Shown one piece after another: positions 10,313 through 20,318 of a stretch of 38,837 nt of DNA. Numbering within the stretch: the first letter of the stretch is position 1; every line of letters begins with the position of its first letter. Origin of the DNA: an uncultured Clostridia bacterium (lineage in GTDB: Bacteria; Bacillota; Clostridia; TANB77; CAG-508); NCBI GenBank assembly GCA_947624525.1, contig CANQKT010000049.1, positions 1 to 38,837 on the forward strand, read 5' to 3'. The translations under genes were made by a program, and so were the position numbers. Below the pieces are notes generated by a model. The model had not been told where the DNA came from. It saw only the letters and a list, made by a program, of their open reading frames with translations, and did no database searches.

Positions 10313-11662
10313 ATGGCATTTGAGGGATTGTCTTCAAAACTACAGGAATTTACAAGAAAACTAAGAGGAAAATCAAGAATCACAGAATCAGACTTGAAGG
10401 AAATGCTAAGAGAAGTAAAACTTGCTTTATTAGAGGCTGACGTTAACTATAAAATAGTAAAAGAATTTACAGCAACAATTCAAGAAAAGGCCTTAGGTCA
10501 AGATGTTTTGAAATCACTTACACCTGGTCAACAAGTAATAAAAATAGTTAAAGATGAATTAGTAGAATTACTTGGGGGAACAGAAAGTAAGATTAATTTT
10601 ACACCAAATCCACCAACAGTTATAATGTTAGTAGGTCTTCAAGGTTCTGGTAAAACTACAACAGCTGGTAAGTTAGCAAACTTGCTTAGAAAACAGGGGA
10701 AAAAGCCTTTACTCGTAGCATGTGATGTGTATAGACCCGCAGCTATAAAGCAATTACAGGTTGTTGGAAATCAGTTAAACATACCAGTATATGCAAATGA
10801 AAGCACAAAGGATGTTGTTCAAATTGCAAAACAAGCATATAATACAGCAATCAGCAAATTAAATGATGTAATAATTTTAGATACAGCAGGTAGACTTCAT
10901 ATTGATGAAGAATTAATGCAAGAGTTAAAAAATGTAAAACAATCATTAAGACCACATGAAATTCTTCTTGTAGTTGACTCAATGACTGGTCAAGATGCTG
11001 TAAATGTTGCAACAACTTTTAATGAAAATGTAGGAATTGATGGTGTTGTACTTACGAAATTAGATGGAGATACTCGTGGTGGTGCTGCATTATCAGTAAA
11101 AAAAGTTACAGGAAGGCCTATTAAATTTGCTGCAACAGGTGAAAAATTAAGTGATATTGAAGAATTTCATCCAGAAAGAATGGCATCTAGAATTCTTGGA
11201 ATGGGCGATGTTCTTTCAATTATAGAAAAAGCTGAAGAGGCATTTGATGCAGATGAGGTAGAAAAGCTAGAAAAACAACTTAGAAAAGGTGAATTTGATT
11301 TAAATGATTATCTAGCTCAATTAAAACAAATCAAGAAAATGGGTTCTTTTTCATCAATTTTAAAGATGATACCAGGTATGGGTAAGTTTAAGGATTTAAA
11401 AGTTGATGACAAAGAGTTTACACGAATAGAAGCTATAATTTGTTCTATGACAGATAAAGAAAGACGTAATCCTAAATTACTAAATGGTAGTAGAAGAATT
11501 CGTATTGCTAAAGGAAGTGGAACAAGTGTACAACAAATTAATCAATTTATGAAATCTTTTGAGGTTACCCAGAAAATGATGAAACAAGTAAAGACTGAAA
11601 AAGGTATGAAGGGAATGTTGAAGAATTTAAAAGGTTTTAATCCTAATGATTTAAAGTTTTAG
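10313..11662 (+). CDS. ffh: signal recognition particle protein Ffh
   Basis: GLQGSGKTTTAGKLA, DTAGRLHIDEELM, TKLDGDTRGGAALS, M-domain GMGK. Confidence 0.97.
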   Translation: MAFEGLSSKLQEFTRKLRGKSRITESDLKEMLREVKLALLEADVNYKIVKEFTATIQEKALGQDVLKSLTPGQQVIKIVKDELVELLGGTESKINFTPNPPTVIMLVGLQGSGKTTTAGKLANLLRKQGKKPLLVACDVYRPAAIKQLQVVGNQLNIPVYANESTKDVVQIAKQAYNTAISKLNDVIILDTAGRLHIDEELMQELKNVKQSLRPHEILLVVDSMTGQDAVNVATTFNENVGIDGVVLTKLDGDTRGGAALSVKKVTGRPIKFAATGEKLSDIEEFHPERMASRILGMGDVLSIIEKAEEAFDADEVEKLEKQLRKGEFDLNDYLAQLKQIKKMGSFSSILKMIPGMGKFKDLKVDDKEFTRIEAIICSMTDKERRNPKLLNGSRRIRIAKGSGTSVQQINQFMKSFEVTQKMMKQVKTEKGMKGMLKNLKGFNPNDLKF

Positions 11663-11759
11663 TATAGAGCTTTAAAGTTAAAGGAATTATTTATAATTAT
11701 GTTTTTAATTTTAAATTATATATAAATTAAAAGAATGCAATTTTCGGGAGGTGAAAAAA

Positions 11760-11996
11760 ATGGTAAAAATCAGATTACAAAGACAAGGTGCCAAAAAAGC
11801 TCCTTTTTATCATATAGTTGTTGCAGATTCAAGAAGCCCAAGAGATGGTAAAATAGTTGAAAAAATAGGTACTTATGATCCAATGACAAATCCAGCTACT
11901 ATAGTTTTAGATAATGAAAAAGTACAAAAATGGATTAAAAATGGTGCAAAACCAACTGATACAGTTAAAGACTTAATAGAAAAAGCATCAAAATAA
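11760..11996 (+). CDS. rpsP: 30S ribosomal protein S16
   Basis: [31 protein letters not shown]. Confidence 0.97.
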   Translation: MVKIRLQRQGAKKAPFYHIVVADSRSPRDGKIVEKIGTYDPMTNPATIVLDNEKVQKWIKNGAKPTDTVKDLIEKASK

Positions 11997-12092
11997 TTAT
12001 ACCTTAAGTAAGCAAGTATAGTGTTAAAAGCACATTAGAGGTGTTTAATAATTCTAAAAAACATCAAATAAACCATGAGTTGGAGGTATATT

Positions 12093-12326
12093 ATGAAAAA
12101 TGTATTAGAATTAATTATATCTAGTCTTGTTAATAATAAAGACGAAATATCAATTGAAGAAGTAATTAACGATAAAAATATTGATTATAAAGTCAAAGTT
12201 GCTTCAGATGATATGGGAAAAGTTATTGGAAAACAAGGTAGAGTAGCAAAATCAATTAGAACTGTTATGAAATCAGTTGCCGGAAAAGAGGGCAAACGCG
12301 TTAATATTGAATTTGTAGAAGAATAA
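12093..12326 (+). CDS. khpA: KH-domain RNA-binding protein KhpA
   Basis: VKVASDDMGKVIGKQGRVAKSIRTVMKSVA; conserved position between rpsP and rimM. Confidence 0.92.
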   Translation: MKNVLELIISSLVNNKDEISIEEVINDKNIDYKVKVASDDMGKVIGKQGRVAKSIRTVMKSVAGKEGKRVNIEFVEE

Positions 12327-12337
12327 GAGGTATTTAA

Positions 12338-12844
12338 ATGCAAGAATATTTTGAAATTGGTCAAATTGTAAATACATTTGGAATAAAAGGTGAGGTTAAG
12401 GTTAATCCTTTTACAGATGATTTAAAACGATTTGAAGAGTTAAAATCAATATTGGTAGTAAAAAATAAGCAATTAATCGAATTTGAAATTGAAAATGTTC
12501 GATATCAAAAGCATTTAGTAATTCTAAAACTAAAAAATATTGAAGATATGAATACTGCTGAAAAATACAAGGGTTGCTACATTAAAATTCATAGAAAAGA
12601 TGCTAGAAAACTTCCAAAGGATACATATTTTATTGCTGATATTATTGGTTCTCAAGTTATTACTGATGATGGCAAGGTTTTAGGAAAAGTTGACGACATC
12701 TATAATACAGGAAGTAATGATATTTATGTTGTAAAAGATGAGTTGGGCAAACAAATACTTTTGCCTAATATTAAAGAAGTTATTTTAGATATTGATGTTG
12801 AAAAACAAATAGTGACAGTTCATTTATTAGATGGTTTAATATAA
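12338..12844 (+). CDS. rimM: ribosome maturation factor RimM
   Basis: FEIGQIVNTFGIKGEVKVNPFTDD; PNIKEVILDIDVEKQIVTVHLLDGL. Confidence 0.95.
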   Translation: MQEYFEIGQIVNTFGIKGEVKVNPFTDDLKRFEELKSILVVKNKQLIEFEIENVRYQKHLVILKLKNIEDMNTAEKYKGCYIKIHRKDARKLPKDTYFIADIIGSQVITDDGKVLGKVDDIYNTGSNDIYVVKDELGKQILLPNIKEVILDIDVEKQIVTVHLLDGLI

Positions 12845-12882
12845 AATCACTTTTTTAAAGTAGAAAGGAATGTCGTAATAAA

Positions 12883-13551
12883 ATGAAATTTGATGTTTTA
12901 ACACTTTTCCCAGAAATGTTTGATTCATTAAATCAAAGCATTATTGGAAAAGCAATTGAAAAAGATTTAATAGATATCAATTTAGTAAATATTAGAGACT
13001 TTTCAAAAGATAAACACAAAAAAGTTGATGACACTCCATATGGTGGAGGAGCTGGTATGGTTATTAGACCAGACGTTGTATATGATGCCTATCAATCTGT
13101 AAAATCAGATGATGCGAAAGTTATATATATGTCTCCACAAGGTAAGGTATTAAACCAGAAAAAGGTTATTGAATTAAGTAAAGAAAAGCATTTAATTCTT
13201 CTATGTGGACATTATGAGGGAATAGACCAACGAGTATTAGATGAGATTGTAGATGAGGAAATTTCAATAGGTGATTATGTTTTAACAGGAGGCGAGTTAC
13301 CTGCAATGGTACTTATAGATTCAATAAGTAGATATGTTGAAGGGGTTATTAGCCAAGAATCAACTAGTGAAGAATCTTTCTCAAATAGTTTATTGGAATA
13401 TCCACAATACACAAGACCAGAAGTATTCAAGGGTGTAAGAGTTCCAGATGTTCTTGTATCTGGACATCATGAAAATATTCGCAAATGGAGAGAAGAAAAA
13501 GCTTTGGAATTTACGAAAATTAAAAGACCAGATCTTTTAGAAGATAAGTAA
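12883..13551 (+). CDS. trmD: tRNA (guanine37-N1)-methyltransferase TrmD
   Basis: MKFDVLTLFPEMFDS; PYGGGAGMV; LCGHYEGIDQRV; SIGDYVLTGGELPAMV. Confidence 0.97.
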   Translation: MKFDVLTLFPEMFDSLNQSIIGKAIEKDLIDINLVNIRDFSKDKHKKVDDTPYGGGAGMVIRPDVVYDAYQSVKSDDAKVIYMSPQGKVLNQKKVIELSKEKHLILLCGHYEGIDQRVLDEIVDEEISIGDYVLTGGELPAMVLIDSISRYVEGVISQESTSEESFSNSLLEYPQYTRPEVFKGVRVPDVLVSGHHENIRKWREEKALEFTKIKRPDLLEDK

Positions 13552-13679
13552 AATATTAATATGGTCTTATCTAAAGGTTAAATTGTAAATTAACAAAAAA
13601 ATTATGAAAAAACAAGGGAGAAGGATACCCTTATGAAACAAAAAAGTCCTAGAAAATAAAAATAAGGAGGAGAATATCG

Positions 13680-14321
13680 ATGGATATCATAAAATCTATT
13701 GAACACGAGCAAATGAAAAATAAAATTCCTGCCTTAAAAGTTGGAGATACTGTAAGAGTTCACCAAAGAATTAAGGAAGGTAATAGAGAAAGAATCCAAG
13801 TATTCGAAGGAATAATAATTAAAAAACAAGGTGGAGGAGTTAACGCAACATTTACTGTAAGAAGAGTGGCTTATGGTGTTGGTGTTGAAAAAACTTTCTT
13901 AGTACATTCACCAATGGTAGAAAAAGTTGATGTAGTTAGAGTTGGTAAGGCTAGACGTGCTAAACTTTATTATTTAAGAGATAGAGTTGGTAAAGCTGCT
14001 AAAACTAAAGAAGATATTGGTGCAAGAATTGAAAATAAGGAAATTACTATTAAAGAAGATTTAGTAGAAGAACCAGTAGCTGAAGAGGTTGTAGCAACAG
14101 AGGAAAATGTAGCAGTAGAAGAAGCTCCAGCAGTAGAAGAAAATGTTGAAGAAGTTGTTGAAACACCTGTTACAGATGCTATGGTTGAAACAGCAAATGA
14201 AGAACTTGCTAAAGATGTTGAAACAGTTGAAGAAGAAGCTCCAGTAGCAGAAGAAGTTCCTGCTGTAGAAGAAACTACAACTGCTGAAGAAGTTAAAGAA
14301 GAAACAAATAGTGAGGAATAG
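13680..14321 (+). CDS. rplS: 50S ribosomal protein L19 with ~90-aa acidic Glu/Val/Ala-rich C-terminal extension
   Basis: L19 core to ~[14 protein letters not shown], then [29 protein letters not shown]... to the stop. Confidence 0.93.
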   Translation: MDIIKSIEHEQMKNKIPALKVGDTVRVHQRIKEGNRERIQVFEGIIIKKQGGGVNATFTVRRVAYGVGVEKTFLVHSPMVEKVDVVRVGKARRAKLYYLRDRVGKAAKTKEDIGARIENKEITIKEDLVEEPVAEEVVATEENVAVEEAPAVEENVEEVVETPVTDAMVETANEELAKDVETVEEEAPVAEEVPAVEETTTAEEVKEETNSEE

Positions 14322-14330
14322 TTATAATAT

Positions 14331-14363
14331 AAAAAAAGCAATGAATATATCATTGCTTTTTTT
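14331..14363 (+). terminator. bidirectional-looking intrinsic terminator after rplS
   Basis: aaaaaaagcaatga-tata-tcattgctttttttt. Confidence 0.85.
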
Positions 14364-14440
14364 ATAAAAAGTATTAAATTATAGGAGTAAAATAAATGAG
14401 CAGAGAACAGAGTTCTCTGCTTTAATTTCTCATACAACCA

Positions 14441-16870
14441 TTAATTATGTTTTCTACTAATTTCTGCATACTTTTTCAATTTCTCATAAGCCAAATAATT
14501 AATACTACCAGCAGGAAATCTACCATTAGAATCTTTCTTTCCAGCAGGAACACCAGTTAAAAGTTCGATTCCTTCATCAATACTAGAAATAGCATAAATA
14601 TGAAATTTCTTATTCTTAACAGCTTCTAAAACATTATCATTCAAATTCAAATTCTTAACATTTTGAATAGGTATAATAACACCATGTGAACCATCCAACC
14701 CACGAGTTTCACATATTTGGAAGAAACCTTCTATTTTCTCATTAACACCACCAATAGGTTGAATTTCACCTTTTTGATTAACTGATCCAGTAACAGCTAA
14801 AGACTGATTAATTGGAACTCCAGATAAACTAGATAAAATAGCATATAACTCAGTACTTGATGCACTATCACCATCAACACCATTATATAATTGCTCAAAA
14901 CATATACTAGCAGTCAATGATAAAGGAATATCTTGTGCAAACATTTCACCTAAATATCCACTTAGAATGTATACACCTTTAGAGTGAGTAGAACCTGAAA
15001 GATCAACTTCTCTTTCAATATTAATTATGCCACTTTTTCCTGTATAAGTGTTAGCTGTAATTTTAGCAGGTTTACCGAAGCTATAATCACCAATACTCAT
15101 TATAGTTAAACCATTAATTTGTCCAACTTTGGAACCAGATGTACTAATTAAAAGTGTATTATCTTTAATCATTTCCAAATAACGAGAATCGTACTTCTTA
15201 ATTCTTTCGATTCTTTCTTGTAAAGCTTTATCAATGTAATCTCCTGTAACAACTTTACACTTATCCATTTTTGCCCATGTTGCAGCTTCACCAATTATTT
15301 GAGATAAATCATTAAATCTTGTTGAAAGTTTCTCTTGGTCATCTGCAAGTCTTGATGAAAATTGCATAACTTTTGCAACAGCACTTCTATCAAGTGGTAA
15401 TAATTCTTCTTGTTCACAAAAACTATGAATAAATCTGGCGATTTTAGTCATATTTTCTAATGTATTTTCAGAAGAATCCTCAAATTCAACTTTGATTTTA
15501 AATAATTTTCTAAAGTCTTCATCTAAAGCAAGTAAAGTTTGATAAATTTGTTCATTACCAACCAAAATTACCTTCAAATCAAGTGGAATAGGTTCAGGTT
15601 TTAAAGAAATCATAACCATACTTGAACGTTGATCTGCTGTATTTTCAATTAATAATTCTTTAGTACGCAAAGCTTTTTTTAAGGCTTCATAACAAATTCC
15701 ATTTGCAACTAAATCTTTAGCTTGGAATATAATATAACCACCATTTGCTTCATGAAGTAGTCCTGGCTTTAGCATTGTGTAATCAGTTTTTAAAGATCCA
15801 TAATAATTTTCATATTCTAGTTTTCCGAATATATTATGATAAGAATAATCAGAATCCATTACAACAGGAGCACCTTCTTGTTTACTATTATCAACAAATA
15901 AATTAACTCTATAATTAAGCCATGGCTTAGGTATCTCAGGTCTAGGACCTGGAGCTTGAGGCATAACTTGTTCTTGAGGTGGTTCAACTAGAAAATAATC
16001 AATATTTTTTAAAATATCCTTTTTTACACTATCTAAGAACTTTGTTATTTTTTTGTTTCTTTTGAACTTTGATTTAATATAATTAATATGATTATTTACA
16101 GTAAGTAATGCAATATTTGATTGCCACTCTTCTAATTTTCTAGCAGTTTGTTTTTCTATTTCTTTAATTTCTCCAATAGCTTGAATGATTTGTTCTTGTA
16201 CAATAACAGATTTTTCTTCAAATTGTTGTTTAATTGTATCATCAAGTTTTTCAAAATCTTCTTGTTCAATAGCTTTACCATTTAAAATAGGCATCATATA
16301 AATTCCATTTTGAGCAGATTTTACTTGAAAACCATATTTTTCAGAATTCTTATTTAACTTTGCCATAAGAATATTTCTTTTTTCTTCATATTCTCCCTTT
16401 ATTAGAGCTTTTTCTTTTTCGAAATCATCATTGTTAAAAGTATTTCGTATATCAACTTGAATATCCTTAATAAAAGAATCCATAGTTTCTTTGAATTCCT
16501 TGCCTTGACCAGCTGAAAGTGAAATTGCAACAGGTTCGTTAGGGTCATCAAAATTGTAAACATAGCACCAATCTGAAGGGATTTTTTTCTTTTTAGATAT
16601 TTTATCTAAATAATTTTTTGTATACATTGTTTTACCAACACCAGTTGGACCTTCCAAGTATAAATTATAGCCTTTGATATCAACATTAATACCGAATTCT
16701 AAAGCCTTAATTCCTCTGTCTTGTCCAATACCAGAAGTAATAGGTTCTAACTCAGCTGTTGTTTCAAAATTAAATAAATCTGGATTACATATCATTTTTA
16801 GTTCTTTGTATGATAATTCATTACGTTTTTTCATTTGTTCCTCCTTATTTGGAAAAGGTATCTTTTCCAT
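14441..16870 (-). CDS. Lon-like ATP-dependent protease (AAA plus Lon C-terminal protease domain)
   Basis: LEGPTGVGKTMYTKNYL Walker A; C-terminal DGDSASSTELYAILSSLSGVPINQSLAVTGSVNQKGEIQPIGGVNEKIEGFF. Confidence 0.88.
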   Translation of the reverse strand: MEKIPFPNKEEQMKKRNELSYKELKMICNPDLFNFETTAELEPITSGIGQDRGIKALEFGINVDIKGYNLYLEGPTGVGKTMYTKNYLDKISKKKKIPSDWCYVYNFDDPNEPVAISLSAGQGKEFKETMDSFIKDIQVDIRNTFNNDDFEKEKALIKGEYEEKRNILMAKLNKNSEKYGFQVKSAQNGIYMMPILNGKAIEQEDFEKLDDTIKQQFEEKSVIVQEQIIQAIGEIKEIEKQTARKLEEWQSNIALLTVNNHINYIKSKFKRNKKITKFLDSVKKDILKNIDYFLVEPPQEQVMPQAPGPRPEIPKPWLNYRVNLFVDNSKQEGAPVVMDSDYSYHNIFGKLEYENYYGSLKTDYTMLKPGLLHEANGGYIIFQAKDLVANGICYEALKKALRTKELLIENTADQRSSMVMISLKPEPIPLDLKVILVGNEQIYQTLLALDEDFRKLFKIKVEFEDSSENTLENMTKIARFIHSFCEQEELLPLDRSAVAKVMQFSSRLADDQEKLSTRFNDLSQIIGEAATWAKMDKCKVVTGDYIDKALQERIERIKKYDSRYLEMIKDNTLLISTSGSKVGQINGLTIMSIGDYSFGKPAKITANTYTGKSGIINIEREVDLSGSTHSKGVYILSGYLGEMFAQDIPLSLTASICFEQLYNGVDGDSASSTELYAILSSLSGVPINQSLAVTGSVNQKGEIQPIGGVNEKIEGFFQICETRGLDGSHGVIIPIQNVKNLNLNDNVLEAVKNKKFHIYAISSIDEGIELLTGVPAGKKDSNGRFPAGSINYLAYEKLKKYAEISRKHN

Positions 16871-16945
16871 GTTATTAATTTATATTATAACCAATTGTGG
16901 TTAAATTTAAGACTTTTTTCGCAAGTAATACATAATTATATTATT

Positions 16946-17395
16946 TTAAATTATAGATAGTTGCATTATTAGTGCCGTGTTTTGATTATTATAATAGGAT
17001 TTTCTAGAACTTATTTTTTTAAATTCAAATTTTTCGTATAATTTTATCGCATATTGGTTTGTTTCGTTAACTTCAAGTGTTATTTTTTTTATCCCATTTT
17101 GTTTTGCAAATTCAATAAGACTTTCAAGAATAGCAGAGCCTATACCTAAATTCCTATATATTTTTTTTGTTACTATATTCATAATATCTGCTTCATCTAG
17201 TACAATTTTAAGACCAGCAAATCCGGCAATTTCATCATTGATCTTTGCTACTAAATAATATGAATTTTCATTTTTTAGTTCATCTTCTAAGGTCTTTTCC
17301 TGCCAAAAATCATCAAAATCAGAATAGAGAATAGCTTTTATATCATTAAAATCATCTAGTGTCATTTTTGAAATTTTTATATTATTATAACTCAT
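16946..17395 (-). CDS. rimI: ribosomal protein alanine N-acetyltransferase (GNAT)
   Basis: GNAT motif IYRNLGIGSAILESLIEFAKQNGIKKITLEVNETNQYAIKLYEKFEFK; adjacent to tsaB/tsaE. Confidence 0.85.
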   Translation of the reverse strand: MSYNNIKISKMTLDDFNDIKAILYSDFDDFWQEKTLEDELKNENSYYLVAKINDEIAGFAGLKIVLDEADIMNIVTKKIYRNLGIGSAILESLIEFAKQNGIKKITLEVNETNQYAIKLYEKFEFKKISSRKSYYNNQNTALIMQLSII

Positions 17396-17437
17396 TTTAA
17401 TCATCCTTAATCTAAAATACAATTATAAATAAAATAG

Positions 17438-18145
17438 TTAGTCAATATTTTCAGATTGCTTTTTTTCTAAATTAATTTCAGCTTGAGATTTTTTTAAATA
17501 TATAGGAGATATGGTATAGCTAGGTTCATAATTTAATGAGTGAAATTTATCAAAGGCTGATAGACCTATACTTATGCTTGTTTGCGCATTTTCAATATTA
17601 GATGCAAAATGACAATTAGTAAATTCTTTTTCTAAAAGTTCTTTATGAACTACTGCTCCATCTCCAACAAAAGTAATTGGGTTAGAGTGAGATTTTAAAA
17701 TTGTAATAATTGTATTGATGTTATCTGAAATAGGGGAGTGTATTAAAGTATAGTTGTTTTCTTTCAACTCAAATAGAGCAAAATAAACATTATCATGTTG
17801 AGCATCTATAAGACTAGCAATTAATCCCTCTGTTTTTATATTATAGCTAAGGGATTCTAATGATGTGACTCCAATAATTGGAATATGTTTTACATCAGCA
17901 AAAGCTTTTATTGTTGAAATTCCAATTCGTATTCCTGTAAAAGAACCAGGACCTTGTGAACATGCTAGTAAATCAATATTATCTAGGCTTAAGTTAGATT
18001 CTTTTAATGCTTCATCAATTAAAGGCATTAATTTTTGAGAATGAGTTTTTTCATCATCATTATGTTTTTCAATTATTACGTTTTTATCTTCTAGAACAGA
18101 AACTGAGCATATTTTAGAAGAAGTGTCTATTGCTAAGATTTTCAA
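17438..18145 (-). CDS. tsaB: tRNA t6A biosynthesis protein TsaB
   Basis: MKILAIDTSSKICSVSVLED; ACSQGPGSFTGIRIGISTIKAFA. Confidence 0.93.
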   Translation of the reverse strand: MKILAIDTSSKICSVSVLEDKNVIIEKHNDDEKTHSQKLMPLIDEALKESNLSLDNIDLLACSQGPGSFTGIRIGISTIKAFADVKHIPIIGVTSLESLSYNIKTEGLIASLIDAQHDNVYFALFELKENNYTLIHSPISDNINTIITILKSHSNPITFVGDGAVVHKELLEKEFTNCHFASNIENAQTSISIGLSAFDKFHSLNYEPSYTISPIYLKKSQAEINLEKKQSENID

Positions 18146-18230
18146 AATGTTTCCTCCTTATTTGTATTTTTATAAAATATACTTGTTATAATTTTTGACA
18201 AGTTTCAAGTATGGTTTGTGGATAGTAAAA

Positions 18231-18695
18231 TTACATTGTAGATATTGTATCTATAATATTTTTTGAGTTTTTTCCGAATGGAACTAGTTCTAATGTTCTA
18301 TAACTTTCATTTTCTGAGTCTTTTGAAAAAGTTATTTTTATATAGTCTTTAGGCAAGATATCTTCAATAATTTCGCCCCATTCAATAATACAAATTCCAT
18401 TATTTAAATATTCGTCTCCACCAATTGCAAAAAATTCATCACTATCTGATAATCTGTAAACATCAAAGTGATAGATGTTTATTGAGTTTTTATGATATTC
18501 ATTGACTATTGTGAAGGTAGGGCTTGAAATTTCATCTTCTAATTCGAAGTGTTTTAGAATTCCTTGTGTGAATTTTGTTTTGCCAGATCCTAAATCTCCG
18601 GAAAGAACAATGATATCGCCTTTTTTTAAGAGTTTTGCTAACTTGCAAGCAAAGTTTATAGTGTCATTTTCACTTTTTGATACATATTTATACAT
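18231..18695 (-). CDS. tsaE: tRNA t6A biosynthesis ATPase TsaE
   Basis: KKGDIIVLSGDLGSGKTKFTQGI; SSPTFTIVNEYH; HFDVYRL; IEWGE. Confidence 0.95.
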   Translation of the reverse strand: MYKYVSKSENDTINFACKLAKLLKKGDIIVLSGDLGSGKTKFTQGILKHFELEDEISSPTFTIVNEYHKNSINIYHFDVYRLSDSDEFFAIGGDEYLNNGICIIEWGEIIEDILPKDYIKITFSKDSENESYRTLELVPFGKNSKNIIDTISTM

Positions 18696-18808
18696 AATTC
18701 CACCTTTTTTATTGTTTTTTTCTTGTTTTATTTTATATTAAATGTGGGAGTTTGTAAAGATGAAATTTGGAAAATTTGTAGGTGTGTGGGGGTGAGAGGG
18801 TAGGTGCC

Positions 18809-19045
18809 TGCAATTAGGAAGTTAATATAAGAATTATGTAAAAGTAGGAAGTATATTAACATTCCGTACGCTTACTGGCTTGTTCTTATCAAAAGGCAAA
18901 AGGGACTTTTTGTTGGAAGAAGGTTTTTGTTTTTGCTTGTCCCTTTTGCGTCTTTTGATAAGCCTCGCCAAACTGCGCGCTTTGTACTCCATTGTTAATA
19001 TACTTCCTACTTTTACATAATTCTTATATTAACTTCCTAATTGCA
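18809..19045. repeat. long palindromic element, copy B
   Basis: 52-bp perfect inverted repeat (18809-18860 / 18994-19045); nested inner hairpin cttatcaaaaggcaaaagggac ... gtcccttttgcgtcttttgataag. Confidence 0.9.
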
Positions 19046-19395
19046 TGGGCACCCGAGTTGGAGTTGGGGTTGGATTGGATTTTTTTATTTGGAGAAAATT
19101 TACGTGAAATAAAATTTTCATTTTTTATAATATACATATTGACTAACATACAATGTGTCGAATTATGTAGATGAAAAAACGTTGATTTTTATGAAAAAAA
19201 GGGTTATATTTTTAATAACGTCTATAGCCATAAACAATATAATATATTCAAAAGAATTAAATACATATTAAAGTCTAGAATCATATAATTTTTTTCAAAA
19301 ATTTTAATAATAAGTAAATTTGTAAAATCTTTCAAAAATTACCTAAAAGTATTTAAAAAAGTTAAATTTAATGATATAATTAAGGAGGTGAATGA

Positions 19396-19662
19396 ATGCC
19401 TGTAGTATCGCAGTTTTATGGAATAATAATATACATATATAAAAAACTTGGAGGACATCATAATAAACCACATTTGCATGCTAAATATAATGAATATGAA
19501 GCAAGTATAATTATAGAAACAGGTGAATGGGAAGGAAATATGCCACTTAAACAGAAAAAATTAATTGATGCATGGATAGAAATACATAGAGATGAATTAT
19601 ATGCTATGTGGTATGCTTATAATAATGATGGAGAATTAATAAAAATAAAAGGATTGGAGTGA
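19396..19662 (+). CDS. DUF4160 family protein
   Basis: MPVVSQFYGIIIYIY...KPHLHAKYNEYEASIIIETGEWEGNMPLKQKKLIDAWIEIHRDELYAMW. Confidence 0.8.
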   Translation: MPVVSQFYGIIIYIYKKLGGHHNKPHLHAKYNEYEASIIIETGEWEGNMPLKQKKLIDAWIEIHRDELYAMWYAYNNDGELIKIKGLE

Positions 19663-19666
19663 TAGT

Positions 19667-19906
19667 ATGAGACCTAAGGCTATAGATGTTAAAGTTTTAG
19701 ATAATTATGAATTATTAATTAAATTTGATAATAATGAAGAAAAGATATTTGATGTAAAACCTTATTTTGACCATAAGGTTTTTGATGAATTGGTATCAAA
19801 AGATATATTTAATACAGTTAAAATTTCAGGGTTATCAATAGAATGGATAAATGGTGCAGATATTTGTCCAGATGAATTATATAATAATAGTAAAACTGTA
19901 AAATAA
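19667..19906 (+). CDS. DUF2442 family protein (predicted partner of DUF4160)
   Basis: IDVKVLDNYELLIKFDNNEEKIFDVKPYFD...; adjacent to DUF4160. Confidence 0.75.
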   Translation: MRPKAIDVKVLDNYELLIKFDNNEEKIFDVKPYFDHKVFDELVSKDIFNTVKISGLSIEWINGADICPDELYNNSKTVK

Positions 19907-19930
19907 AATGTAAACACTAGGAAAGTGTTT

Positions 19931-19959
19931 TTAGACAAGGGGACAGAGTTTTTGTCTAA
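19931..19959. repeat. REP-like hairpin, copy 1
   Basis: ttagacaa-ggggacagagtt-tttgtctaa. Confidence 0.5.
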
Positions 19960-20044
19960 GAAAAGATTATGAAAACAAGAAATTTATTTCACAGCATATT
20001 GAAATGATTTCTTTTTTTGGTAAATTATTAAAAAAGCAAAAAAG

Positions 20045-20235
20045 TCGTTAAGTTAGCTACTTAATGACTTTTCTATAATTTGATTTTATCATATATTAAT
20101 ATATTTTCAAGTGTTTTTTGAAAAATTTTTATTGTAACTTTTGTATAGGAAAATTTTATATAAAAACTTCCAAAATATTGAAATATAAGCAAAGTTTCTA
20201 ATATGTAAAAAATCATTAAGTAGCTAACTTAATGA
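20045..20235. repeat. putative invertible promoter segment 1: IR-L 20045-20067, IR-R 20213-20235
   Basis: IR-L tcgttaagttagctacttaatga vs reverse complement of IR-R tcattaagttagctacttaatga (22/23 identical). Confidence 0.8.
20083..20110 (-). promoter_or_regulatory. minus-strand promoter inside segment 1 (points away from the downstream gene)
   Basis: on minus strand TTGAAA (20110-20105), 16 nt, TAAAAT (20088-20083), extended -10 TGa. Confidence 0.7.
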
Positions 20236-20318
20236 ATAGATAAGGTGAAAGATATACTGAATATATATGTATAATTACATATTTTAAAAGCTGTAAATAG
20301 TTGGAGGTATTATATAGT

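Noticed and set aside
13621-13679. Short leader ORF (MKQKSPRK) and small hairpin (aaggg...ccctt) ahead of rplS as an L19 autoregulatory leader
   Set aside because: Possible, but the structure is too short and unspecific to support by eye; would need a covariance-model search.
18809-19045. Palindrome B as a simple bidirectional terminator
   Set aside because: Arms of 52 bp with a ~133-bp structured, conserved centre and no terminal U-tract; recurs elsewhere in the window.
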